A stretch of DNA of 64,000 nt from Alitta virens (Eukaryota; Annelida; Polychaeta; Phyllodocida; Nereididae), in assembly GCA_932294295.1 (NCBI GenBank), contig OW028584.1, positions 34,605,969-34,669,968 of the forward strand. Reading direction: 5' to 3'. The position numbers were made by a program, and so were the translations under genes. The notes beneath the pieces are model-generated. The model was not told the origin of the DNA, ran no database searches, and saw nothing but the letters and a program-made list of their open reading frames with translations. Shown one piece after another: positions 48,021 to 59,385 of the stretch; the stretch's first letter is position 1; each line of letters starts with the position of its first letter.

Positions 48021-49174
48021 CACATAGAGCAATGGCAACCCGGGTGTGATGTAAATACATCTGGACAGCTGAGAGGAGGTGCAGGTAGCAGCCTGGTGGT
48101 CCTACTTAAGAGCAATTTATCCTGCAATTCCTACAGCTGCAATTCCTGCACATAGCAGGTGACAGGTGCTGGGATATTCTAGCTGCTGACCCAGCTAGGA
48201 GCTACTTTTGGGCACTGCACATGTAGTGCTTTAACTGATGCATGAATATGATACAGTTTACTGCTGTTTTGGCATTATTGCAATATTTTACTGTCTGTGT
48301 GAACATAAATAGGAATTGCTCTAAGGGCATGGCCAATCTGGATGAAGTTTGCCTTATCAAAAATTGCCACATCTGTGATCATGATTACTCCTCTGAAAAG
48401 TCCTTGCCAACTGTCAGTAATTTATCATTATATCTATGAATTAAAAAAATGTATGTGCATATCATTCCATCAATCCAAATTTAAGCTATTTCCATAAGAA
48501 TATGTCGAAATTATAAGGTGGCCACTCAGAAGCGAAATATAATTGTCTTAGAGGGGAGACCCCTCTTTTTTAATTGACTTTCATAGAGCTAATTCATTCT
48601 TCGTTTTGTCCAAAAAAATTCAAAGAAGCTGCTTTAACTCTTCAAATACTTTCACATCGTCGTTGTCCTTAATTTAGATGAAATGTGCTCCCTATTCGGT
48701 GGTTACTTCAGAGGTCAACTTTACAGTCAAATTCAAACATGTATCAAGGGGTTAGGCATAGTATACAATGTAGATTCGGAAGCAAATATCTTGGGAGCAC
48801 TTGATTTGTAGCCTCAATTACCACTCAGGCTAAAAGAAAGGTGTTGGTCTGCTGACAGATTCCAACAACACACAAAATCAATTTCATCTGCAATTTGTTT
48901 GTTATGGGCTCTAGTTATGTAGCAGACCATTTGATCGAGAACACTTTTTCACCATAGAGCCTCACTGTAACGACTACCCTGGAGACAAGGTTTGCTCTGC
49001 CAAATGATGAAGTAGTCTTAATAATAAATAAATGATACAGCTTGGAGTCCAATATTCAATGGGATTCTATATTCATGCCACCTCACTTTCAAGTTCACCT
49101 CACCATTAGGACGTCAACCAATTTTTGACTCAAGAGTATTCATACCATTGCATGTCACCTCTCTATTAAGACTA

Positions 49175-49340
49175 AAGGGGGTCTAACTCAGTGGTAGTGC
49201 ACCGGGTTCAATTCCCAGTCGAGCCTAAGTTGGATGGCTGTTTCATCCATCATCTCATTGCCATGGTCCCTGCCTGTCCTATTAGCCCATCAGGTGCAGA
49301 AATACAGGACATAAAGCCCTAATCCACCCATCCACCACCT
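49175..49340 (+). repeat. SINE-1 copy, anticodon arm lost
   Basis: Head GGGGGTCTAACTCAGTGG joins GTGCACCGGGTTCAATTCCC, with the anticodon arm missing as at 44,179; then a typical tail. TAAGACTA at 49,167-49,174 and 49,342-49,349 is a short target duplication. Confidence 0.85.
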
Positions 49341-49816
49341 GTAAGACTAGTACAATTTGTATTCAGTGACCTTGCAGGGTCTTTTAGGGTCTCCCTGACA
49401 ACATCGTCGAATAAAGCAGTGTCTGCTTGAGAGTCTTATTATTCCTAACAACGGTGATTTTAATGGAAAGCTTCCACTGTAGTAAATACTTTATAATTTA
49501 TGTAGGTTAGGGGTCACTGGTGGGAAGCATTGTACACTATTGCATACAATGCTTTTTTGAAATTCCTTTTGTATAATTAGAAAGTACCTGATTTGCCAAT
49601 ATAGCGATTAAATCTCTCTTGATATATTTTGTCGTATACATGAATGTATATCAACAACCTTGTTATACTGTCAGATATGCAGCGCAACATCTTGCAGCTC
49701 TGCTAGGTTAAAATCATTCGTAATAGTTCTCAGCCAACACAAAACAAAATTCCAACACATTAAAGGCTGCCACCCTGGAGACCATGACAAACATGATGTC
49801 TGTGCGATAACACCAG

Positions 49817-49966
49817 AGGAAGCTGCAAAGCATGATGGGTACCCTGTGGACAGGAAGTGACAAGAGGACACTTATTTCTTGAAGGAAATGAATCATAAAG
49901 AATACAAGTGGAGCTTTGAGAGATTGTTGAGGGACTAGCTAATCCCAGGTCGTCTTTAGAGATGTA
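49817..49966. other. strongly conserved arm block A, right copy
   Basis: Partner of 3,591-3,740 with one difference in about 150 bp. The plus-strand frame entering it from 49,660 ends at a stop at 49,858-49,860, inside the block. In the left arm that frame is broken upstream, and the differences beyond the block mostly change amino acids. Most of the conserved stretch lies after the stop, so it is not explained as coding sequence. Confidence 0.6.
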
Positions 49967-50149
49967 GATTCGAGTGATTGAATTATCACTCTTCCAATTA
50001 GCCAAGTGATAAGTGGTGTGGAGCTTTCCATGTTGCCGTCCATCAGATTTGAATATATGATGCTGCATTTACCGACATTGCCCAAGATTTCCGTGCCTAT
50101 TATTACCAGCTTTAAAATGCAAAACTGTTTTATGGTGAGATGCAAATGG

Positions 50150-50607
50150 AAGGGTTCGGGCATTTCTTGCCTTTTCTTTTAAAGATGTTAGAATGATTTC
50201 GATGGCAACTTGTCATTTTTTGAAAAGTAAAATTTGTGCTCACCTCTACAGAAAGTGAATTATTTTAAAGCTTTTATGAAACATTCGCCACTGGTGCTTT
50301 AGTGTAGTCAGCAAAACTCTTATACTCAACCATTATGCAAGGGAAGTTATTTATAATGCATCGCTTTTACTTTCACAGAAGGGTTCGGGCATTTCTTGCC
50401 TTTTCTTTTAAAGATGTTAGAATGATTTCGATGGCAACTTGTCATTTTTTGAAAAGTAAAATTTGTGCTCACCTCTACAGAAAGTGAATTATTTTAAAGC
50501 TTTTATGAAACATTCGCCACTGGTGCTTTAGTGTAGTCAGCAAAACTCTTATACTCAACCATTATGCAAGGGAAGTTATTTATAATGCATCGCTTTTACT
50601 TTCACAG
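50150..50607 (+). repeat. 229-bp perfect tandem duplication
   Basis: Positions 50,150-50,378 and 50,379-50,607 appear identical base for base (from AAGGGTTCGGGCATTTCTTG to GCTTTTACTTTCACAG). No difference was seen, unlike every other duplication in the window. It is either very recent or an assembly join artefact. Confidence 0.93.
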
Positions 50608-51174
50608 GATAAGCGTGTGGTGCTAAAGAAAATGATTTTTCATTGGCCTGTTTTGAAAAGACATTAATTTAGCCTGATTCCCCCGAGCTTTTGTTGTCTT
50701 TTGGGATTAAGCAGCAAACAACCAAAGCAGAATTGATTGGTTGAGAAGCAAAGCTTCTACAAGAGGCCATTTGTAAAGTGTTGAGAGAAAATATTGATGA
50801 CATTTTGCACAGTACTGGTGCTTTACAACAAATAAAGCGCAGATTAATGCTGATCTGAGGGTCTACTAAATCATTTTACTGTTTAGTACCATCTCTCAAT
50901 TAGAACATGACATATTGAAATAATTGGTAATTGTGCATATTGATTATGAGAGCTGGGAAAATAGCCTGCTACTTTACGGTATTTTAGTAAGTCACAACAT
51001 ACCTTGAGTAAATAATTCACTGTGTCGTAGAAAGTCTATGACAATTTTATCAACTTGACAAGAATGATCGGAAATTATATCCGATTTTTCCCCTTCCTAT
51101 GATAATTCATTAAATGACTCATTCAGGCTTAAATCCTATGCCCCAAAGTTTGACACAATAGTAGACTGAATACC

Positions 51175-51956
51175 CCTTGTACCAAGCAGAATTGGTTAGT
51201 CACGTGCATGGACTAGCTGTCGCTTACCTGCTCATTGGTTCAATTTGAATAGGTGAATGGTTTGTTATTGTACTTTGTTGGAAGGTCTAACTCATTTTAA
51301 TGAACTAATTGGCAGGTATTTAATGTATGAAGACTTGCCACATCTATACAAAACCAGCATTAATTTTAAATGCAGAACTGCTGTAGGAATTAAATTAATT
51401 TCCACATGATTTTCTGAGATTTGTACTACTGATAATGATACCCCTGCAATAATTTTTGTTTGCTGATTGTCATATTCCCCATTATAAAGTTGGAGTTTGA
51501 ATTATTATTGTTTGGTTTTGGATTGATATTTTGGATTGATGTTTTGGATTGTTGGATTGATTCACTCTTTGTTGTGTTAAACATTTTGCACAAAAACACA
51601 TTGATAGCTAATAATGATGACTGGTGGTCTCAGACATTAATTTAAAGTTTTTTTACAGAACTGTGTGACGCCACTTAGGAAGTTACTTGAAAATTATGAG
51701 GGTGAGCTAAGTGGGATGAAGATCGGAGAATATTATGTAAAGAAAAGGGTTTGTTGATGATAACACTTCTGTCCATTCTGTGCTACTAAATGATTAAGAA
51801 AACCTGAGGACATTAATCCGACAATTATTAACTAAAAACAGTTTAGTACAGAGCCACTGACTTAAGATCATGTCACACTTTTTCTTTTGCTCTAAACGAA
51901 TAATTATGTCATGGATCTCACGGTCTCTTAAGTCTGATGCAATAGTCATAACAGGC
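51175..51956. mobile_element. 782-bp insertion with 12-bp target duplication
   Basis: AGACTGAATACC occurs at 51,163-51,174 and again at 51,957-51,968. The left arm has a single copy at the matching place (GGTATTCAGTCT, near 2,317), so 782 bp were inserted in the right arm. The insert begins CCTTGTACCAAGCAGAATTG and ends CAATAGTCATAACAGGC. It has no obvious inverted termini, tRNA-like head or poly-A end, and no long open frame. A 12-bp duplication fits target-primed retrotransposition or a long-duplication integrase. The class is unknown. Confidence 0.7.
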
Positions 51957-53575
51957 AGACTGAATACCAAATAGCGTGATATTATGGGCGGACCAGCACC
52001 TTGTCCCAAGATGGCCATCCTTCAATTATGGGATGGAAGACCATCAGACTTTGACACTTGACGACAGCAGCTGATCGCTTAGCCTACATCTTTCTTATAT
52101 TTTTCAAGTTCTTGTTTGCCTATGTTGATGCTTCTGTCACTTTAGATGTAGAACAGCCAGTGGTATTTGCCATATAAACATCAAACTCATATCAGTTTAT
52201 TTATCATTTATAGAGGGTTACAGCCATTTTGGCACTGCATGTAGGGAAATATTGAGGTGACCTATCTTATACATTTTCTGTTGTCAAGCTGTAATATTTG
52301 TGTGCAAAAAGAGGTGATGTACTTCACAGGTGAATTCATTTTAATGATGTTCTAACAGTGTAGTATAATTCTCAATTTTGTGGTTGACATTGTCATGGGT
52401 TATAAGTTTATGTAATATGACATTTTCACAGTCGCCAGCCAGGCCTCTTTTAGAATTTCACTTTAGATACCCTGCATACCTTGAGGCAATCAACTGAATT
52501 CACTAATACACAGTGTGATGATTTTGAAACACTTGCAGTTAGAAGGTCTTATTTCTCCCACAAGGACTATAATTGTTTCATATAGGAAAGGCCCATCCCA
52601 ACCAAGCAAAATATCTGATTGAGAATAATATGTAATTTTATATAAAACATTGTATTATTTGAAACATCTCTCTCTCTATCCTATATGACAGTACCAACAT
52701 TCACCACTTTGGCAGTTGCATTATTCCCTGAAATGCTAATGACACAACTATACTTTCCAGGCATTATCCATCTAATGCCCCCTACTGCTATAATAGGGTC
52801 ATTTTCCAATGTCATTTTCACAGGGTTAGCACTGACTAAGTCTTCTTTATCACAGGAAGAGATTTCGCAAAATGATTCTGCAGCTTACCATCCGATGGGA
52901 ACAAGGTTATGTCATTGTGGAGTGCAAATAAATGTTGGCTTCAACGTTGTTATCAGAGTAGTGTCCACTCATGTCCAGGGTCTTTTATGTTGCTTTTCAA
53001 TCATCTTGTTGAAATGAGCATTTCGATTATCGCTACTAAGTGGCATAATCATTAATCTGATATTACAAGATCAATTTAGGAATATCCTTCTACTAGGATA
53101 TAATATTTGACCCCTTTGTCCTAAGTAATCCCTGATTACTGGGGATTGGGACCAAACAGCATTCCTAGATAGTTTCTTCTATACAAGTGCAAGATTGCCA
53201 AGTGACATTAGTGATTACCTTTACAACAGTAGTGTCTAGAGGACAATTGGTTTTTTAGGAAGAGGAAAACTGTTTGAATGAGTCAAAGCCCAAATCCATC
53301 ACAACTCCAATTTGGACGACTCGTTCTCCACCATATATTTTTCATCTATTTGCTGACTATGGCATACTCTACAGGCATCCATTACACATTTCTGCTATCG
53401 AATATTACACCAAACTGTACAACATACACTTATGCTGGATAATATTGGAGCAATCTGATTGGCCCTGAACAGCGTAAGGTACACTGTAATTTAGTGATAA
53501 CCTTGGAAGTTGTCTTTGATAGACTACCCTTGACAGACGCCATCTGTCTGTGTCAATGTGCTAATGTTATATTCT

Positions 53576-54050
53576 GTAGCTTAGTCAGCTTATATGACCA
53601 GCTGCCAGAAAAAGAAGTAGATAGATAGATAGAGAGACAGATAGATAGATAGATCGATAGATAGATAAGATAAGATAAGATAAGATGGAGAGACAGACAG
53701 ACATATAGACAGATAGATAGATAGATAGATAGGTAGATAGATAGATAGATATGGAAAGTGCAGCCCTCTAAGGCAAGCTCTTGCAACTATCAAGGGTTGA
53801 TCGATGAGGTGAGAGAGAGAGGAGGAATCCACCCATGTTTCCCCTTTTCCCCATGCATATGATGAAGTATGAGGAGATAAGATTTGTTACACATTTACCC
53901 CATAGGTGGGTCTTTAGCTAACTCAGCATAGACCCCTAATGCACTTTGATATTTCTTGTGATAGACATCCAGCAGCTGGGATGTAGCTCGCTCATGAAGA
54001 GTGCTCCAGCCTGGAATCAAATCAAGAACCTTCAGCAGAGCTCGAATACA
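53576..54050 (-). repeat. SINE-2, minus strand, with GATA expansion
   Basis: On the plus strand it begins with the tail (AGCTTAGTCAGCTTATATGA), continues through the body (TTTACCCCATAGGTGGGTCT, CTAACTCAGCATAGAC), CATCCAGCAGCTGGGATGTA, and ends in the remains of the B-box region (GAATCAAATCAAGAACC). The tail region contains a GATA-rich tract (53,617-53,752). Confidence 0.8.
53617..53752 (+). repeat. GATA / GATAAGATAA / GACAGACA microsatellite
   Basis: About 135 bp of GATA units interrupted by GATAAGATAAGATAAGATG and by GACAGACAGACA, then seven or more GATA units. The frames reading through it on the minus strand are simple-repeat artefacts. Confidence 0.92.
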
Positions 54051-54740
54051 CCCTTTTCATGTGGCAGCCATGTTGGAATTTTTGCATCATTGACCTCATT
54101 TTGATTATGTCATATATTATGACATCATTACTGCTCTATTGTTCTTGCACTCTGTGACCTCACCATGGCCATTGTCTACTGATGATGTCACAATACTTGA
54201 GCTCAGTGCAAAGAGAGGTCAACGAGGCGAAAATGCAACCATGGCTGCCGCGCGAAAAGAGTGTATTGGCGGACACCTTAACCCTTGGGCCACCCAGCTG
54301 CGCTTAAACAGATTTGGTGGAAATTGGAGTGTAGTGGATAAATTCTGTTGTCAGCCCAGGTCTTTAGCTATTTATTTGCATCAATAGGACCAGGACAATC
54401 TTTCTTGTTCCGGAAGTTTTATGAGAATTCCAGAGGCATGACTGCCATTATATCGCCTCCACGGCAATATCTAATGTCATAAAAATGAAAGGAATATAAT
54501 ATGATTGGTTGTAAAAGACTGGCAAATGTGATAAACACATCCCTAGCGTAAGAATAATGTATTGCTTTATGTCCTGTTCGCCTGTTTATCACTCCCCAAG
54601 ATTAAATCCCCGAAGTATTGGCATAGTCGACATAGCAAAGGACAGATTTACGCGGGTTTTAGTTCTGATTTATGTTTATTCTATGTCATTTTATTAAATA
54701 TGTAGTTGATCGATTCCAAATCTGGTGTTATTTGTCATTC

Positions 54741-55422
54741 CACGTTAAAACTTATATAGTTGAACTCTGCACTAAAACAGTTATATATAATTGCAGTTTT
54801 GAAAGTTAATTCAATCTGTCTACCATGTCTTACACCAACTTCATAGACTTGGAAACAAACTTCAGAGGATGTCGTGTGAATCCAGGATTGGCTGAGGGAT
54901 TGCTTAAACCAATTGGAGTGCGGGAAGCTTTGTTTACAGTCTATGAAGACTAAATATATTGATAGACTTGTGAGGGTGCCTTTCTGGCATCTTATTCAAC
55001 AGTGGGCCTGGTGCCTTCATGATTTTTGTCATTCCATGTATATGGGTAATCTGCACAATTTATAAGTTTATGATTTAATAAGTTTGTGTCACAATACCTG
55101 TCAATGAGCTGTGGTATTTGTTTGTTGTGTTCTACTTACAGTCAGCTTGTTCTCGGTTGGATGACTCTTTTAAGCATAAATATTTGTGGCGTGGATAGTC
55201 TGTTCTAGACCACAATCACAGATTGTATTGGTTTAAAAATGTCACTATCTATTTTTCGTTATTATGATATTTTAATCTTTTCTTGGAAGACAAATGCCAT
55301 ATTTATTGTGAGAATATGTGAACTATTAGTAAGTAAAACCTTTGTTTTTTACCTTTATTAGTAAAGTTTTTCCAACTCTGTTGGACCCTTACTGATAGTG
55401 CTATATAATTATATTCATTACA
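54741..55422. other. right flank, no feature seen
   Basis: Unique-looking AT-rich DNA just outside the right arm. I see no gene, repeat head or long open frame. Confidence 0.5.
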
Positions 55423-55610
55423 GCTGGGTGCCCTTCTAGTTAAGGCATCCGCCAATTTATTTGCCTTGTACTCAGTGTCTATGCTGAGGCAAGTAAAAAA
55501 CCAAACCATGGGGTAAATGTGTAACATGATGTGGACTCCATGCATTATCATCTCATCATTACGTCTGCTTGTGGCAGCTGGTCACATAAGCTGACTAAGC
55601 CTCAGACCCC
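55423..55610 (+). repeat. SINE-2 copy, internally deleted
   Basis: Head CAGCTGGGTGCCCTTCTAGT and TTAAGGCATCCGCCAATT, then directly the body (TCTATGCTGAGGCAAGTAAA) and tail (GCTGGTCACATAAGCTGACT). The B-box region is deleted. It ends in CAGACCCCTATATATC and leads into the following microsatellite. Confidence 0.85.
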
Positions 55611-55611
55611 T

Positions 55612-55706
55612 ATATATCTATCTATCTATCTGTCTGTCTGTCTGTCTAGCTGTCTGTCGAGCTGTCTGCCTAGCTGTCTGTCTAGCTGTCTGTCTAGCTG
55701 TCTGTT
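55612..55706 (+). repeat. CTAT / CTGT / CTGTCTAG microsatellite
   Basis: CTATCTATCTATC passes into CTGTCTGTCTGTCTAG and then variants of a 12-bp unit (TAGCTGTCTGTC) to about 55,706. It probably grew from the tail of the SINE-2 before it. Confidence 0.92.
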
Positions 55707-57602
55707 TAGCATATTGATATCCATTGTTCATATATAAGAATAAACAGACAACAGAAATGGCTTTCCCTTTTCGGGAAGATGAATAGTTATTTGTGATATG
55801 AGTTGCCATGGCAATAACGCTGCATAAAACATTTACATATGAGAATTCAATATTTCTTTTGGGATGGGTCATTATCAATCTACAGACTTCTTTGTCTGGT
55901 GCATTACAGATGGAATGTATTATATCTTTGCACATAACAAATTTAACTCATTTTCTACCGAGGAATCTTTCATAGAACAACCACTGCATCATACAGTTCA
56001 ACGAAATATTTAATCATATTCTCCTGACAATATTTTATGCATCTTTTGTGAAAGTAAACAAAATTCATCGAGGTGTGACTGAGTGATTAGAGTTTTGATC
56101 AAAATGGATGTGACACTTCCCAACATAATTGACATTATCTGAAAGGGGCTGTATCCCTAAATTTTGCTTATTTTGTGATATGAAGAGAAAGAGTAACTAT
56201 TCCATTCATCAAACTAAGAATGCAAGAAAACCAACCTTTTTGGAGAAATTTGAGCTTTTTAGTGCAGCTGAGTTTTGGACAATTCTGCTGGATTCAAATT
56301 TGCTGCTGTTGCTGAGTCAGCTGCTATCTGGGTCAAGCTGGACAGGTTGCTTTCTACTAGGAATTTGTTATAAAAAAGTGTTTGTGAGCTTTTTGGGATG
56401 TCTCATTAACATAGAGAAGCCAAATAAAGTGTTTACAGACATAAAGAAAATAATAAAGGTTGACAGATATTAAAACACCAAGGAAAACTTTGGTACTGGA
56501 ATTTGAGGTCAGTGCTATAAATAGCTTGGGGTGAAATAGCAGCATAGCAGAATAACTGTCGATGGCCAGTCACCATGTGCTCTGGTCAAAAGGATTGTCA
56601 AATTATATGGATACCATTGGGTTTATTCATCTTATTGAGGCAGAATGATGATATGTGGTAAGAAGACAAAATATGAGAATGGCCAGACAACTCATTTCAA
56701 GGGATACTGCTCCTTTAACTGGTCAAAGTGGTACAGTGCTCATTTAAGATTGAGCTAAAAGGAATTATTATTTTAAGAATACCAGAACTTGAAGCATATT
56801 TGGTCTTCATGCATATAGGTAGCACTTTCATGCGATATGTCTTCCAAAATATCAAAAGGCACACAACTCAGGCGCAAATATCTTTGTGTCTTGCTGGGTT
56901 TCAAACTGCCAGATGGTAATACAAACTGCTTTAGCTATTATCACATTATAACACAGCTTATGTCTACTTTCCTTTACCCATGCAACTAAGTGGTGTGGAG
57001 TTACAAATGGGAAGATTTCTCTGGCACCCGCGTCAATATCCACCATCAAAAGAGAAAACATTGCCTTGCGGCTTGCCAGAAATGGAATCATTTACGCTTT
57101 CTTCATTCAGGTTTTCTGTACAGAATCTTTGCTGTTTTGTGTGAAAGAGTGTTGCTTTGAAAGTAATACGTGGAGAATGTACATGCATGTGGAAACATGT
57201 GCAGTTCTTAATTAGTATCTCATTACTATTTGAAATGTGCTTTGATGCCACAATGACAACTATTATACATGTACCATTGCCGAGCATACCCAAAATTTTG
57301 TTTTAAATAATCCTAATGGTATTTTAAAACGACTCCGTAGATTTTCCTCCTGAAACAAATCATATGTTTTGCACATTTTATGCAAATTTATGTATATGAG
57401 AAAATTACCACTTCTGTTTGTGTCAAAGAGTATTTGCTACTACTTGGTTTCTTTGTTTGGGTGTCTGGTGTGACAGTAATCGGTAACCAAAAAGAGTTTC
57501 TTTTATGAATTCATAATCAATAAATGGGTGTCATTAAGTGGTCTTCTGTATCATACACGTAATAAAAAAACTTACAGATCTTCTAATTTGATAATTGAAC
57601 TG
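55707..57602. other. no gene recognised
   Basis: About 1.9 kb without a repeat or element I recognise. The longest open frame is 114 codons (56,129-56,473, plus strand). It has a leucine/serine-rich middle and a lysine-rich end but no domain I know, no duplicate elsewhere in the window, and lies in typical AT-rich sequence, so it may be chance. Confidence 0.45.
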
Positions 57603-57748
57603 AGAGATCATTTAATTCATTACTAAAACTAACAGATCATTTAATTCATTAATTAAACTAACAGATCATTTAATTCATTAATTAAACTAACAGATCATTT
57701 AATTCATTACTTAAACTAACCGATCATTTAATTAATTAATTCAGCTTT
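57603..57748 (+). repeat. 29-bp tandem repeat, five units
   Basis: GATCATTTAATTCATTAATT-type units start at 57,606, 57,635, 57,664, 57,693 and 57,722, a constant spacing of 29 bp. The last unit degenerates into TTAATTAATTAATTC. Confidence 0.92.
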
Positions 57749-58715
57749 TGCTTTACACCTGTCTGATACTGGCCCATCCCTTCAGGTGTAAAAAAACTCA
57801 TGCATTCAATTTGATTTTATAAAATAACTATGTGACATTAGATCCAGCAATTCTGCAATTGCATTACATTTCTACTTTATACAATGAGAAAAATGCACCT
57901 TTATGATGTTTTGTTAGAATAGCAGTGAAATATTTCCTGTTTCCATGGTAACCTATACTCTGTCTGTCACGAGTTTTTTCATTTGGGTCTTATTTCTCAC
58001 GCGCCGTGGATTATTTAGAATTAAGAATTTTATTAAGAAAATAATCCACACAAATACAAATTGCAACATTGCAATAATACTCCTGCACAAGACGCCAATA
58101 CTGTAATTAAAGGAACCTATGAATAAATTAATCAGAACATATGCTGAATAGATTAAGAACATAAAATCACATTGTATTGGTATGTAAATCTATGGAAAAG
58201 AAAAACAAAATGAAAATTTATAGACTTTTTAAATATCAAAAATGTACATTGGGGATCCATGAAGTAAATAACATTTCACATGTTTTTTGAGAGTATAAAA
58301 TGAACAGATGGTGTTAACAATTTCTACAATATATGGATCCACGTAATAAAACCTTTAAATATGATACTTTTTTGAAAAATTGAAAGTCTAATTTAGTGAA
58401 AATGAAGCTTATTTTCTTGATGTTCATGAAAACCAGTGTTTTTTCTAAACATAGAAATTACAGGTTGGATAAAATTTAAATATAAATAATGAGAGTTGGA
58501 ACTGATATATTTTATACACATTAAGATTTTTTAACTTTTGAAATAAATGCAAGGAATATAAATGAGCATGAAAATAAGCTTTACAAATCATGATCATGAT
58601 TTTCTTTTGCATTTTAAAAATTATATTCAAATCACGTTGAGTATGGAGTCAGTAATGTATTTAAATATTTTTTGTCCTAACATTTTTTTTTAATGCCTTT
58701 GTTCTTTGCAATTTA
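57749..58715. other. no gene recognised
   Basis: AT-rich DNA with runs of T and A. The frames on the minus strand are short and rich in F, I and K, as expected from base composition. The end of the retroelement relic that follows may extend into this stretch, but I see no motif to prove it. Confidence 0.45.
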
Positions 58716-59119
58716 TTTTTACTATTTACAACAAGTTAAATGACGATCTAATACAAACCAAGGATTTTTATTTTCAGATATTCTGGCTATGCTGTGCTCT
58801 AAGATTTTGACATTAGCATATATATTGAATTTTTTTCTTCTTTGTCTTAAAATTATATAGAATATTTTCTTAATATTCAAAGATAGTTGATAAGCATTTA
58901 CCCATTTAAAGATTTTACTTAATTCGCCATTCATTAATGAAATCATGCTAGAAATATTTCTGCCTTGAATAAACATGTTGTTATCATCAGCGTACAAAGC
59001 TGGAAAAAATCTATGTATAAAATGAATAACAGTGGTCCTAGAATAGAACCCTGGGGTACGCCACACGAAAAAGTATTATCTGTGAGTAAATCAGCTAAGA
59101 TAAGCTCTGTTTCAATAAA
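58716..59119 (-). pseudogene. non-LTR retrotransposon reverse transcriptase fragment
   Basis: On the minus strand the sequence encodes CGVPQGSILGPLLFILYID (GVPQG codons at 59,048-59,062), the conserved reverse-transcriptase block of LINE elements. After a frameshift it continues FPALYADDNN (YADD at 58,983-58,994), the catalytic motif C with the two aspartates. The downstream part (KWVNAYQLSLNIKK) matches the usual W..ANKLSLN.KKT region, and LDRHLT matches the usual LGV.ID..LTW region. About a dozen residues are missing between the two blocks, where the frame shifts. The upstream catalytic blocks, endonuclease and tail are not seen. The general type is Jockey/CR1/L2-like; the clade is uncertain. 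It is dead as a gene. Confidence 0.88.
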
Positions 59120-59226
59120 TTATATATTTTGATGAGCTCTTAATGGGAGCTAGGACACAAATTAGTGGTGATGAAATTAGGTTGTTATTACAAATTACGT
59201 GTCAACCACCAAGGGATGTTGAAGGC

Positions 59227-59290
59227 AGCTGGGTGGTCTAGTGGTAAGACGCTCACCTGCTCCTCTGGAGGTCCCAGGTTCATTCCCGAT
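59227..59290 (+). repeat. tRNA-like SINE head fragment
   Basis: GCAGCTGGGTGGTCTAGTGG and TAAGACGCTCACC form the A-box side, and GGTCCCAGGTTCATTCCCGA the B-box side, but no tRNA body of canonical length can be closed. No SINE-2 body follows; the foldback element begins about 95 bp later. A degenerate SINE head rather than a functional tRNA. Confidence 0.65.
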
Positions 59291-59385
59291 CATATTTATT
59301 GAAACTATGGTTTCTCGGAATTCCATGAGCTCTGTAGCAATGTACGTTTTCAGTCTATTTCAGCACTTTGGATTCTCAAGTTGGT

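Larger units (their letters stand above)
32427..54740 (-). repeat. right arm of giant imperfect inverted duplication
   Basis: Reverse-complement counterpart of 1,130-27,631, with one copy of the 9.4 kb block rather than two. Arm-specific additions include the SINEs at 33,562, 34,165, 47,834 and 49,175, the MITE-2 elements, the 20-bp minisatellite at 39,903, the 229-bp tandem duplication at 50,150 and the 782-bp insertion at 51,175. The reading frames of the two arms do not agree with each other, so the arms look noncoding. Confidence 0.88.

Noticed and set aside
53553..53832. Frames rich in YLSIYLSI on the minus strand
   Set aside because: They translate the GATA microsatellite.
1130..54740. 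Assembly foldback of a single read as the cause of the palindrome
   Set aside because: A foldback chimera would give arms identical apart from read errors. Here the arms differ by many substitutions and by private SINEs, MITEs and tandem arrays with their own target duplications.
55531..55935. Frames rich in CLSSCLSS or RQTARQTA
   Set aside because: They translate the CTGTCTAG microsatellite on either strand.
56129..56473. 114-codon plus-strand frame as a gene
   Set aside because: There is no recognisable domain, signal or splice context and no conserved partner. The length is possible by chance in 64 kb read in six frames.
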